Shown here in pieces: positions 26,296 through 33,616 of a DNA stretch of 64,000 nt. The stretch's first letter is position 1; each line of letters opens with the position of its first letter. Source of the DNA: Gammaproteobacteria bacterium (GTDB taxonomy: Bacteria > Pseudomonadota > Gammaproteobacteria > Steroidobacterales > UBA11654). A program made the position numbers and the translations under genes. The notes beneath the pieces are model-generated. The model saw only the letters and a program-made list of their open reading frames with translations, was not told the DNA's origin and did no database searches. The stretch spans positions 27,613-91,612 of the forward strand of contig NZHP01000022.1 of the NCBI GenBank assembly GCA_002691465.1, in the 5' to 3' direction.

Positions 26296-27078
26296 ATGAA
26301 GATTAAAATGTTTCAATTGGATGCGTTTAGCAGTAATTTATTTTCTGGCAATCCGGCAGCTGTATGTATATTGAGTGAATGGCTGTCAGATGATCTTCTA
26401 CTTTCAATTGCATCTGAAAATAATTTATCAGAAACAGCGTTCCTAAATTTATCAACTGATCCAATTGGTATACGCTGGTTTTCACCCAAAAGGGAAGTTG
26501 ATTTATGCGGTCATGCGACACTTGCTTCTGCAAGGGTTTTAATTGATCAATCAAAATTTAAAGATTCCGAAGAAATAGTTTTTGAATCAAAGAGAGGTCT
26601 CCTCAAAGCTCAGAAAGAAGGGGATTTAATTTTTCTTGATTTTCCATCAGATAAACCACAGGTAATTGAAAATGTCTTCTCGAACAATCTATTTGATTAT
26701 GCTCCTCAGAGAGTTATTAAAGGCACCGATGACTACCTATTTATTTTTGATCAAGAGGAGAAGATCGAGACAATCAATGCCAATTACGAAGAGGTCAGAA
26801 AGCTCGATTCAAGAGGAGCGATTGTCAGTGCTATAGACTCAGAAGGGAATATTGTTTCCCGGTGTTTTTATCCGAAATATGGAATTAATGAAGATCCTGT
26901 CACAGGATCGGCCCATACCCTCATCATCCCTTATTGGTCTTCTGTCCTTGGAAGAACAAAAATCAATGCGAGACAATTATCGGAAAGGGGTGGAGAATTG
27001 TTCTGTGAAGTCTTGGAAGATAGAATCAGAATAGGGGGGCATACGGCTGTATTTTTCAGTGGTGAAATCGAGGTTTAG
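26296..27078 (+). CDS. PhzF-family isomerase/epimerase-like protein
   Basis: PhzF fold of 260 residues with the double hotdog-like halves. Diagnostic motifs are FSGNPAAVCIL, LSETAFL with the catalytic Glu46, EVDLCGHATLASA and DPVTGSAHT. PhzF in phenazine producers isomerises DHHA; most genomic homologues, including this one outside any phenazine locus, have unknown small-molecule substrates. It follows the NTF2-like gene by 18 bases and completes a likely three-gene operon with the carboxyltransferase. Confidence 0.88.
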   Translation: MKIKMFQLDAFSSNLFSGNPAAVCILSEWLSDDLLLSIASENNLSETAFLNLSTDPIGIRWFSPKREVDLCGHATLASARVLIDQSKFKDSEEIVFESKRGLLKAQKEGDLIFLDFPSDKPQVIENVFSNNLFDYAPQRVIKGTDDYLFIFDQEEKIETINANYEEVRKLDSRGAIVSAIDSEGNIVSRCFYPKYGINEDPVTGSAHTLIIPYWSSVLGRTKINARQLSERGGELFCEVLEDRIRIGGHTAVFFSGEIEV

Positions 27079-27167
27079 ACGATTTAAGAATTTTTTATTT
27101 GATTTTTTTTATCTCAAAGATTAGTTTCATATGACCGGGGGGTTAAATACAACTTAAGGAGACAACT

Positions 27168-27887
27168 ATGAAAAAGTTAATACTTCCCTCTATGATCACA
27201 TTTTTTTTCATTACGGGAATCGAAGTCCACGCAGATGGACATGCTTCGAATAATGGCGAAGGTGCCTTTAACACCCTAATGGTCAAATCAAAAGATATAG
27301 AGAAATATGTTGCGAGACTAAAGTCTGATCAAACTGTTTTCAAGGCAATTGGTACTTCCGATGCAGGAGTCTGCATAACCAGGTCTGGAAACAATCACGA
27401 AGGTGAAATGTTTGTTTGGAATGCCTATCCAGACGTAGCAACAGCAATGCATGCGAATACAATCTACAATCCATATGATGCGCCTAAAGAAATGAAAAAA
27501 CTTCGAAAGGTGAAATATGGAGTGACATGGAGACCATTGAAGTCTTTCAGGCTTGATCCCGGTTGGGAAAGAGTGATTAGAGTTAAAGTGGAATCTGAGG
27601 ACATGAATGCATATGTACAAATGATCAAAGACTTAGAAAAAGCGATCATTGACAGTGGTTACCCAGCATTCAATATGGGTGTCTTTGTCCCAATTGGTGG
27701 AGGGGCCCATGAATCAGAGACTCTGATGATTAGAGCAATCATGCCAACTGCAAAAGAATTTGGAGAGCTTGTTGATAATTACTTCAAAGGCGCTTCATGG
27801 GGGCGTATTTGGGAACAATCGCAAATGATGTCAGAGGTGACAAGCGATACATTTGAAGAATGCGAGCAGATCTACAAGGCCGAATAA
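27168..27887 (+). CDS. Secreted protein of unknown function
   Basis: Protein of 239 residues with a signal peptide (LILPSMITFFFITGIEVHA, cut near DGHAS). The mature part contains what looks like two alpha/beta repeats (FNTLMVKSKDIEKYVARLK... and ERVIRVKVESEDMNAYVQMIKDLE...), each followed by a strand-rich segment, which suggests a dimeric alpha-beta-barrel or ferredoxin-like tandem fold. I do not recognise the family. A strong AAGGAG site precedes the ATG. The next gene, also secreted and unknown, begins 22 bases downstream. Confidence 0.72.
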   Translation: MKKLILPSMITFFFITGIEVHADGHASNNGEGAFNTLMVKSKDIEKYVARLKSDQTVFKAIGTSDAGVCITRSGNNHEGEMFVWNAYPDVATAMHANTIYNPYDAPKEMKKLRKVKYGVTWRPLKSFRLDPGWERVIRVKVESEDMNAYVQMIKDLEKAIIDSGYPAFNMGVFVPIGGGAHESETLMIRAIMPTAKEFGELVDNYFKGASWGRIWEQSQMMSEVTSDTFEECEQIYKAE

Positions 27888-27909
27888 ATTTAAATATGGA
27901 GCATGATAA

Positions 27910-28485
27910 ATGAAGATGAAAATACTAATTTCATTGTTTGTTTTTGTCATATCGATCGACGTCTATTCACACGAAGGACACACTCACGAAAGATATAGTA
28001 AAGAGCAAATCATACAAATAGCTATGTCAGCAGGACCTGAGAATGTGAGCGGTGACGCCACAATCATATCTCATGATGGCACGCTTTTAAGAGAAGGATC
28101 AAATGGATGGGTATGCATGCCTGGCTCTCCTCCAAATGAAAATGTAAACCCAATGTGCGTAGACCCTGCGTGGCAAAAATGGCTTCAAGAGTATATGAAA
28201 GGATCCCTTGGGTTGTCTTATGAATATGATCCAAATCAGGCCACTTTCGGCATGTCATATATGCTTGTTGGAGATATACCTGTTGATAACAATGTGCCAT
28301 TCAATACAGACACCAGCGAAGGTGTCTGGGTCGCAGAAGGACCTCATTTGATGCTTTTACTGCCACAAGAGCTGCTTAAGGATTTGCCAACAGACCCCTA
28401 TGCTGGTGGGCCTTACGTCATGTGGGAAGGCACTGAGTTTGTTCATGTCATGGTCCCTCTTGAGGTTACTGAACCTTTAGACTAG
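27910..28485 (+). CDS. Secreted protein of unknown function, conserved MCVDPAW / GGPYVMWEGT motifs
   Basis: Protein of 191 residues with a signal peptide ending near VYSHEG. The mature sequence has two Cys (WVCMPG and NPMCVDPAW), then GMSYMLVGD, GPHLMLLLP and LPTDPYAGGPYVMWEGTEFVHVMVP. I recall this layout from unnamed secreted bacterial proteins, but no function is known to me. The two Cys could form a disulfide. It probably belongs to one operon with the secreted gene before it; a long hairpin follows it. Confidence 0.75.
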   Translation: MKMKILISLFVFVISIDVYSHEGHTHERYSKEQIIQIAMSAGPENVSGDATIISHDGTLLREGSNGWVCMPGSPPNENVNPMCVDPAWQKWLQEYMKGSLGLSYEYDPNQATFGMSYMLVGDIPVDNNVPFNTDTSEGVWVAEGPHLMLLLPQELLKDLPTDPYAGGPYVMWEGTEFVHVMVPLEVTEPLD

Positions 28486-28518
28486 GCAAAAGCCCTTTCT
28501 CGGGGTTAAGATCATATA

Positions 28519-28557
28519 TCAGAGAATGGAGTATGAAAATCATGCTCCATCCTCTGA
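28519..28557. other. Long intergenic hairpin without a T-tract
   Basis: An inverted repeat: TCAGAG-A-ATGGAGTATGA, a three-base AAA loop, then TCATGCTCCAT-C-CTCTGA. The stem has 18 positions with one A/C mismatch and one T-G wobble. Neither side is followed by a run of T on the transcribed strand, so it is not a standard terminator. It may stabilise or process the mRNA between the secreted-protein genes and the amidohydrolase gene; that role is inference. Confidence 0.7.
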
Positions 28558-28589
28558 CTCGAAAATAAGAAATGGGGGAGGGGTGAAAA

Positions 28590-29876
28590 ATGAATCCAAT
28601 AAGGAAATTTAAATGGTTCATGTTTTCATGTGTGTTTTTATTTACATGCTTTGATGTTGACTCAAAAACTTTAATACATGCAGGAAAACTCATTGATGGG
28701 AAGTCTGATCGTGTTCAATCAAGAATTAGCATCGTAGTTGATGGTAATACGATCGCAGACATCCAAGAAGGGTTTATATCTTCCAATGATTTTGAAAACT
28801 ACATCGATTTAAGAAATCACACTGTTTTGCCGGGATTGATGGACATGCATGTTCATTTTGGCGGAGAGTATCTCTCTAAAGCTGAATCACCACTCAAGGT
28901 AGAGAGAGAAATGGAGGCGATTCTTGCCACGCAGCATGCACTGGTCACATTCAAGTCTGGTTTTACAACGGTCAGACAAGTTGGCGACAGTGGTTTAGTG
29001 GCAATTAGCCTAAGAGATGCAATCAACGCAGGCAAGGTTATTGGTCCAAGAATATTTGCCGCAGGAAAAACAATTGCTACAACAGGAGGGCATGCCGACC
29101 CCACAAACGGAAAGGCACTCGATGATTATGCCTACCCATTGCCCGAACAAGGCGTTGTGAATGGACCCTATGAAGTGTATACGGCAGTTAGGCAACGTTA
29201 CAAGGATGGTGCCGATGGCATTAAAATTACTGTAACGGGTGGGGTATTAAGCCCCGCGAAGTCAGGCGATAACCCACAATTTACCCAAGAAGAAGTTGAT
29301 GCTGTTGTCAGCGCGGCAAAAGATTATGGAATGTGGGTAGCGGTTCATGCACACGGTGCTGAAGGCATGAAAAGAGCCATCAAAGCAGGCGTAGATTCAA
29401 TAGAGCATGGCACATTTATGGACGATGAAGCCATGGATTTGATGATCGAAAATGGCACTTATTATGTGCCAACAATTTCAGCCGGTGTATGGGTCGCAGA
29501 AAAATCAAAAATAGACAATTTCTTTCCTGAAATTGTGAGACCCAAAGCTGCAAGTGTCGGACCTCAAATCAGTGGAACTTTCAAGAAGGCACATAAAAGG
29601 GGAGTTAAGATTGCATTTGGGACAGATGCCGGCGTTCAAAAACATGGAACAAACTGGAAGGAATTTGTTTACATGGTTGAGAATGGGATGTCCGAAATGA
29701 AAGCCATTCAATCGGCCACTATAGAGACTGCTAAGTTACTCCGTATTGAGGACAAACTTGGTTCAATTGAAGAAGGAAAGCTTGCAGACATGATTGCCGT
29801 TAAAGGCAATCCTCTTGATGACATAAGTATTCTGGAAAATATTGAGGTCATTATCAAGGATGGCGTTGTCTATTGA
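28590..29876 (+). CDS. Exported amidohydrolase (prolidase/imidazolonepropionase-like)
   Basis: Binuclear metal amidohydrolase of 428 residues with an N-terminal signal segment (FKWFMFSCVFLFTCFDVDS). Metal ligands are in place: MDMHVHF (H87, H89), the carboxylated-Lys position GIKITVTGG (K212), VHAHG (H253 or H255), SIEHGTF (H273) and FGTDAGV (D346). It resembles the Xaa-Pro/Xaa-Arg dipeptidase-type amidohydrolases found exported in marine and aquatic bacteria. A GGGGAGGGG ribosome-binding site precedes ATG 28590. Substrate is probably a dipeptide or N-acylated amino acid. Confidence 0.87.
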   Translation: MNPIRKFKWFMFSCVFLFTCFDVDSKTLIHAGKLIDGKSDRVQSRISIVVDGNTIADIQEGFISSNDFENYIDLRNHTVLPGLMDMHVHFGGEYLSKAESPLKVEREMEAILATQHALVTFKSGFTTVRQVGDSGLVAISLRDAINAGKVIGPRIFAAGKTIATTGGHADPTNGKALDDYAYPLPEQGVVNGPYEVYTAVRQRYKDGADGIKITVTGGVLSPAKSGDNPQFTQEEVDAVVSAAKDYGMWVAVHAHGAEGMKRAIKAGVDSIEHGTFMDDEAMDLMIENGTYYVPTISAGVWVAEKSKIDNFFPEIVRPKAASVGPQISGTFKKAHKRGVKIAFGTDAGVQKHGTNWKEFVYMVENGMSEMKAIQSATIETAKLLRIEDKLGSIEEGKLADMIAVKGNPLDDISILENIEVIIKDGVVY

Positions 29877-29892
29877 CTATTGAGGTGCAAGC

Positions 29893-30309
29893 ATGAAGGT
29901 AGAAAATAAACTCACACCCAACGTTATGGCAATGGCAGGATTTCTGGTTGGAGATACCAAGTCAACGATACGAATGGTGAACTTGTTAAAATTTAGGAAA
30001 AAAGCCTCTTACGAAGATGGACGAAAAACAGATTTGTCCGGCAGAGAAGCTTACGCACTCTATGCCAAAGATGTGAGCACGATTCACCTGCCGAAGGTTG
30101 GTGGGAAGATTATTTTTTCAGGCATTGTCAGCAGACTCCTCATTGGTGAGGTTGAGGATATGTGGGACATGATTGCAATAGCTGAGTACCCAAATAAAAA
30201 AGCAATGCTCAAGATGATATCAGACAAAGACTACAGGGAGTCTGAGAAGCATCGGTCTGCTGGCCTTGAAGGTCAGCTCAATATTGAAACCATGGATGTA
30301 ATCAAGTAA
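29893..30309 (+). CDS. DUF1330-family protein
   Basis: Small cytosolic protein of 138 residues. The DUF1330 pattern is clear: TIRMVNLLKFRKKASYEDG, LSGREAYALYAKDV, KVGGKIIFSGIVSRLLIGE and DMIAIAEYPNKKAMLKMISDKDYRE. The family has a dimeric alpha-beta-barrel fold and no proven role. It starts 16 bases after the amidohydrolase and ends 5 bases before tadA, suggesting one transcript. Confidence 0.87.
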   Translation: MKVENKLTPNVMAMAGFLVGDTKSTIRMVNLLKFRKKASYEDGRKTDLSGREAYALYAKDVSTIHLPKVGGKIIFSGIVSRLLIGEVEDMWDMIAIAEYPNKKAMLKMISDKDYRESEKHRSAGLEGQLNIETMDVIK

Positions 30310-30314
30310 GAGCT

Positions 30315-30764
30315 TTGGATATCGATCCACAAGCCCTGATGAAACTTGCCTATGATCAGGCAATGATCAGTGAATCAAATGGCGAGGTGCCAGTCGGCGC
30401 TGTTTATTTTGATGACAATCAAGTCATTGCAGAATCTGGAAACGTGAGCATTACAAATCATGATCCAACCGGCCATGCAGAAATCATTGTCTTGAGGAAA
30501 GCGGCAAAGGCAAAAAAGAATCACAGGATTGGTGGAACATTGGTGGTTACTTTGGAGCCTTGCGTGATGTGCATGGGAGCAATGATTCAAGCCCGTATTG
30601 AGACATTGATTTTTGGAGCATTTGATCCACGATCAGGCGCAGCTGGATCTGCATTCGATCTCTCTGATTCCTCTGATTTGAATCATAAAATCAATGTGTT
30701 GGGCGGAGTCATGGAGAATGAGTGCAAGGCTTTGATGCAAAACTTCTTTAAATCAAGAAGATAG
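30315..30764 (+). CDS. tadA: tRNA-specific adenosine deaminase
   Basis: Deaminates A34 to inosine in tRNA-Arg(ACG). The zinc site HAE (H54, E56) and PCVMC (C83, C86) are present, with the family N-terminal EVPVGAV. The protein has 149 residues, a little shorter than E. coli TadA. The start is TTG 30315; the next Met (30339) would remove part of the first helix, so TTG is preferred. It converges on the sulfatase gene with only 8 bases between stops. Confidence 0.92.
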   Translation: MDIDPQALMKLAYDQAMISESNGEVPVGAVYFDDNQVIAESGNVSITNHDPTGHAEIIVLRKAAKAKKNHRIGGTLVVTLEPCVMCMGAMIQARIETLIFGAFDPRSGAAGSAFDLSDSSDLNHKINVLGGVMENECKALMQNFFKSRR

Positions 30765-30772
30765 AAAAGAAC

Positions 30773-32473
30773 TCATTCGGCAAATTTAGAAAGAAAAGCC
30801 AGAAAATTTGTTCTTTGACCGCCAGTATCAATGTCTCCAGAGGCTACAGCAATAAGTGGGTTGCGAACACCGGCTAGTGCCTCTTTGAAAATTTGTTCGC
30901 TTGTTTTTACTCGAATATCACAATTTTTACTTTCAGATGAAATTTCTGCAATTCGGTTTCTTAGAGTTATTGTTTTGATGTTCCCCGAGTCAAATTCAAA
31001 GCATACCCTTTGCAAAATTCCTTTTGTTTCTTCTGGATTCAGTCTTACAGAGAGAATATCGAAAAACATATCTATGGAAATCTCACTCAACAATTCACTG
31101 GTCTGTGGGAGGAGCGGTTGCGCCCGGTAATTAGGATTTAGTTCATTGGCTGAACTTAAAAAGTAGTTTCTTTTATTTGGATTAAGTGCTCGATCCCCGA
31201 TGTGCTGTATTGCTTTTTGTCTTAGTTTATTTGTGGCTTCAGTTTCATAATTCAATGCAAGCAAACTATCGCTCAGCTGCAACCCCCATTGCATGTCTTC
31301 ATCAAGAATGGCTTTTTCTAATGCCTCAAAAAGTTTTTTTTCACCGCCTGAAAGGGCCGCAAGTCTTTTTGCATAATCCTCGGATGGTAACGGATCAAGA
31401 TTAGAAACATTTCCATCAAACCATCCAAGATAGCCATTAAAGATACTCTTCACTGACCAACGAACGGTTCCATAAAACTCTCTTACAAATGGAGAGGAAG
31501 ACAATTCAGGTGGCAATTGAATCATGTTGGATATTTCGTCTGCAGAATGGCCTTTATTCATGAGTCGAATGGTTTGGTCGTGAACATACTGTATGGCATC
31601 CCTGTAGATGGTGAGTGTTTCCATAATTGTCTCACCCGTCAGTGCTTTAGTATGGCTCGGCAACAAGTAATCAGGATTCATAGCTCGCATACGATCAAGA
31701 CTCTCGATCCAGCTTTTAACATCTCTATGAGGGGTTCCTCGAATTGTATAAAGGTTTGGAAATGTCCTGTAGATATTATCGCCAGGCATGAGTGCTCTGT
31801 GTTTGGGCAACCAGACAAATAATTGGTCATTGGTTTCTCCTGGCGCATGATAGAGTTCGATCTCTATGCCGGAGATATTAATTTTCAGTTCATCGGAAAA
31901 AGTAATGTTCGGTTTGATGTAACCAATTGGACTTTGTGAGACACCCAAGTATGGTCCAATCCCCACATTTATGACCTGACTTGAGGGAAGTTCCGTTCCA
32001 AACATTCTTGAGCTTCTTTTTGAAATAATTGGATTCAGAATACCCATGATTCGTTCAACATATTCACTGGTTGATTCATGAGCGATGACCATGGGTTTTT
32101 CTTCTTCTAGATTATAGTAATAGGCAGCACCAAAGGTATGATCGCCATGATTATGTGTGTATATGATTGCCTTGATTGGATTTGAATTGATCTTTCGAAA
32201 GTGCGAATAAACTTCCTCGGCTTCAGCCACGCTATCAGACGCATCGACAATGATATTTCCATCGGTGCCTTCAATCATGATTGAATTTGCAATGCCATAA
32301 CCAACTGCCAAATGAAGCCCATTTTCAAATGAGTAAACTTCCTTCTCAAATTCATCGGTGTGTTGAATTAAATCTTCAAGGATGACCGGATCAATTTCAG
32401 AATTTAGTTCATCTCCAGGATCAGAGCATGCGGATAGAATGCAGAGCATTGCAAGCAAGCAAGATTTTTTCAT
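30773..32473 (-). CDS. MBL-fold alkyl sulfatase-like lipoprotein (SdsA1/BDS1 type)
   Basis: Metallo-beta-lactamase-fold sulfatase, about 566 residues. The di-zinc motif THNHGDHTFGA, the downstream MPGDNIYRTFPNLYTIRGTPHRDVKSWIESLD and LPSHTKAL are characteristic of SDS hydrolases; an alkyl-sulfatase dimerisation domain and a C-terminal SCP2-like domain follow. With ATG 32473 the signal peptide ends in a lipobox, ILSAC (Cys16), so it is likely an envelope lipoprotein; the track start is 32503. It would release alcohols from alkyl sulfates. It lies 48 bases after the iron-transport-like gene in the same direction, probably under the same Fur box. Confidence 0.88.
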   Translation of the reverse strand: MKKSCLLAMLCILSACSDPGDELNSEIDPVILEDLIQHTDEFEKEVYSFENGLHLAVGYGIANSIMIEGTDGNIIVDASDSVAEAEEVYSHFRKINSNPIKAIIYTHNHGDHTFGAAYYYNLEEEKPMVIAHESTSEYVERIMGILNPIISKRSSRMFGTELPSSQVINVGIGPYLGVSQSPIGYIKPNITFSDELKINISGIEIELYHAPGETNDQLFVWLPKHRALMPGDNIYRTFPNLYTIRGTPHRDVKSWIESLDRMRAMNPDYLLPSHTKALTGETIMETLTIYRDAIQYVHDQTIRLMNKGHSADEISNMIQLPPELSSSPFVREFYGTVRWSVKSIFNGYLGWFDGNVSNLDPLPSEDYAKRLAALSGGEKKLFEALEKAILDEDMQWGLQLSDSLLALNYETEATNKLRQKAIQHIGDRALNPNKRNYFLSSANELNPNYRAQPLLPQTSELLSEISIDMFFDILSVRLNPEETKGILQRVCFEFDSGNIKTITLRNRIAEISSESKNCDIRVKTSEQIFKEALAGVRNPLIAVASGDIDTGGQRTNFLAFLSKFAE

Positions 32474-32521
32474 AAGCATGTGGACATCATTTAATTGGAT
32501 CATGAACTCAATCTGTTGATT

Positions 32522-33103
32522 CTATAGTCTTTTGGACAAAGCGATTTCTTTAAAGTCAAGATTATTGAATTCAAATCTTCCAACATCTACGAGCTCGTCA
32601 TCAACTGTATTTCTCCAATCATAATGCATTCCAAGTTGATCATTCTTGGGCGGAAGAATTTCAAAAATGACCGTGTATTTTTCATCAATCTCCCCTGGAA
32701 GCTTTATGTTCTTGGCATAGTGAAGATTGTCTGCCATGTTGACATGAGGAGTTAGGATGTGAGTTTCTGATGAACCGGTGACCTCATTGATTAATGTCGC
32801 ACTGACATTGAGGTAGGCAACGTGACCACCTTCTGGAGAACCATTTGGCGCCTCGCTTGACCAATTGGCCAAAACTTCGATATGAACATCCGTTTCATTT
32901 TCGCTTAAATAGTATTCTTGAGGCATGATTTCGTCTTTAACTCCGCCTTCGAAAATTAAATCCACACCCGGCTTAATATAGCCAGTTCCAATGATCATCT
33001 CAGCTCGTGTTTCTTGTTGCTGACAAAGCATAAGCAGTGCAAACAAACCGATGAGTTTGTTTCTTGGTTTAAAGTCTATGATTTTTGTCATAGAAAAGCC
33101 CAT
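32522..33103 (-). CDS. Periplasmic P19/Tp34-type iron-transport protein
   Basis: Secreted protein of 193 residues (signal peptide near LIGLFALLMLCQQQETRA). The mature part matches the P19/Tp34 family: VHIEVLANW, GGHVAYLNVSATL, NMADNLHYAKNIKLPGEIDEKYTVIFEILPP and LGMHYDW, which supply the Glu, His and Met residues of the copper/iron site. These proteins assist ferrous or ferric iron uptake, usually beside FTR1-type permeases, but none is in the window. A Fur box lies 23 bases upstream. A second possible start is at 33091. Confidence 0.83.
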   Translation of the reverse strand: MGFSMTKIIDFKPRNKLIGLFALLMLCQQQETRAEMIIGTGYIKPGVDLIFEGGVKDEIMPQEYYLSENETDVHIEVLANWSSEAPNGSPEGGHVAYLNVSATLINEVTGSSETHILTPHVNMADNLHYAKNIKLPGEIDEKYTVIFEILPPKNDQLGMHYDWRNTVDDELVDVGRFEFNNLDFKEIALSKRL

Positions 33104-33125
33104 ATAAATTTCAATGAATTACCAT

Positions 33126-33144
33126 CATAGTGATAATCATTATT
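33126..33144. promoter_or_regulatory. Fur box
   Basis: The 19-base site catagTGATAATCATTATt matches the classic Fur consensus GATAATGATAATCATTATC at 16 of 19 positions by eye. It lies just upstream of the minus-strand P19/Tp34-like gene, whose product belongs to an iron-uptake family, so function and site agree. Iron repression of that gene and of the sulfatase behind it is the natural inference. Confidence 0.8.
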
Positions 33145-33213
33145 GGTTTAAATATATTTTTAGAGTAAGGAGCTTGTTTAAAAAGATATTTCTTCATCGA
33201 GTTTATAATCAAG

Positions 33214-33219
33214 GTATAA
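33214..33219 (+). promoter_or_regulatory. Candidate -10 element for DUF1820-purL
   Basis: A perfect TATAAT lies 32 bases before the DUF1820 ATG in the divergent gap. No good -35 is seen at 17 bases, so this is a weak call based on the -10 and its position. Confidence 0.35.
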
Positions 33220-33251
33220 TTTAGAATCTCTTCCAAAATAAATTCGGACAT

Positions 33252-33590
33252 ATGCCCTCGAAAAAAAAGTTATACAAGATAACATTTAGCAATCAAGGGA
33301 AGCTCTATGAGCTCTATGCAAAAGAGGTTTCTAACAGCAATCTACTTGGATTTATTGAAATCGAATCTTTGGTTTTTGGTGAAAAAACGTCATTGGTTGT
33401 AGACCCGTCAGAAGAAAAAATAAAAACTGAGTTTGAGGGAGTTAAGAGGACGTATGTCCCAATGCATTCTGTGCTCAGAATCGATGAAGTCGATGAGCAA
33501 GGAGTCAGCAAGGTGAGCAAAGCAGAGGGCGACAATGTGACACAAATGCCCAACACCGTTTTTGTTCCTGATGACAAATCAAAAAGTTAA
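33252..33590 (+). CDS. DUF1820-family protein
   Basis: Small cytosolic protein of 112 residues typical of gammaproteobacteria: KLYKITFSNQGKLYELYAKEVSNSNLLGFIEIESLVFGE, then KTEFEGVKRTYVPMHSVLRIDEVDEQG. This matches DUF1820, which has no known function. It precedes purL by 26 bases and is presumably on the same transcript. The presence of DUF1820 is one of the better taxonomic pointers to Gammaproteobacteria. Confidence 0.87.
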   Translation: MPSKKKLYKITFSNQGKLYELYAKEVSNSNLLGFIEIESLVFGEKTSLVVDPSEEKIKTEFEGVKRTYVPMHSVLRIDEVDEQGVSKVSKAEGDNVTQMPNTVFVPDDKSKS

Positions 33591-33616
33591 TGAACCCTTA
33601 ATTTTGGAATAGAGGC

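Noticed and set aside
28491-28506. AGCCC-GGGGT weak hairpin after the second secreted gene
   Set aside because: Short stem of 4-5 pairs, no T-run in the direction of transcription; not a convincing terminator.
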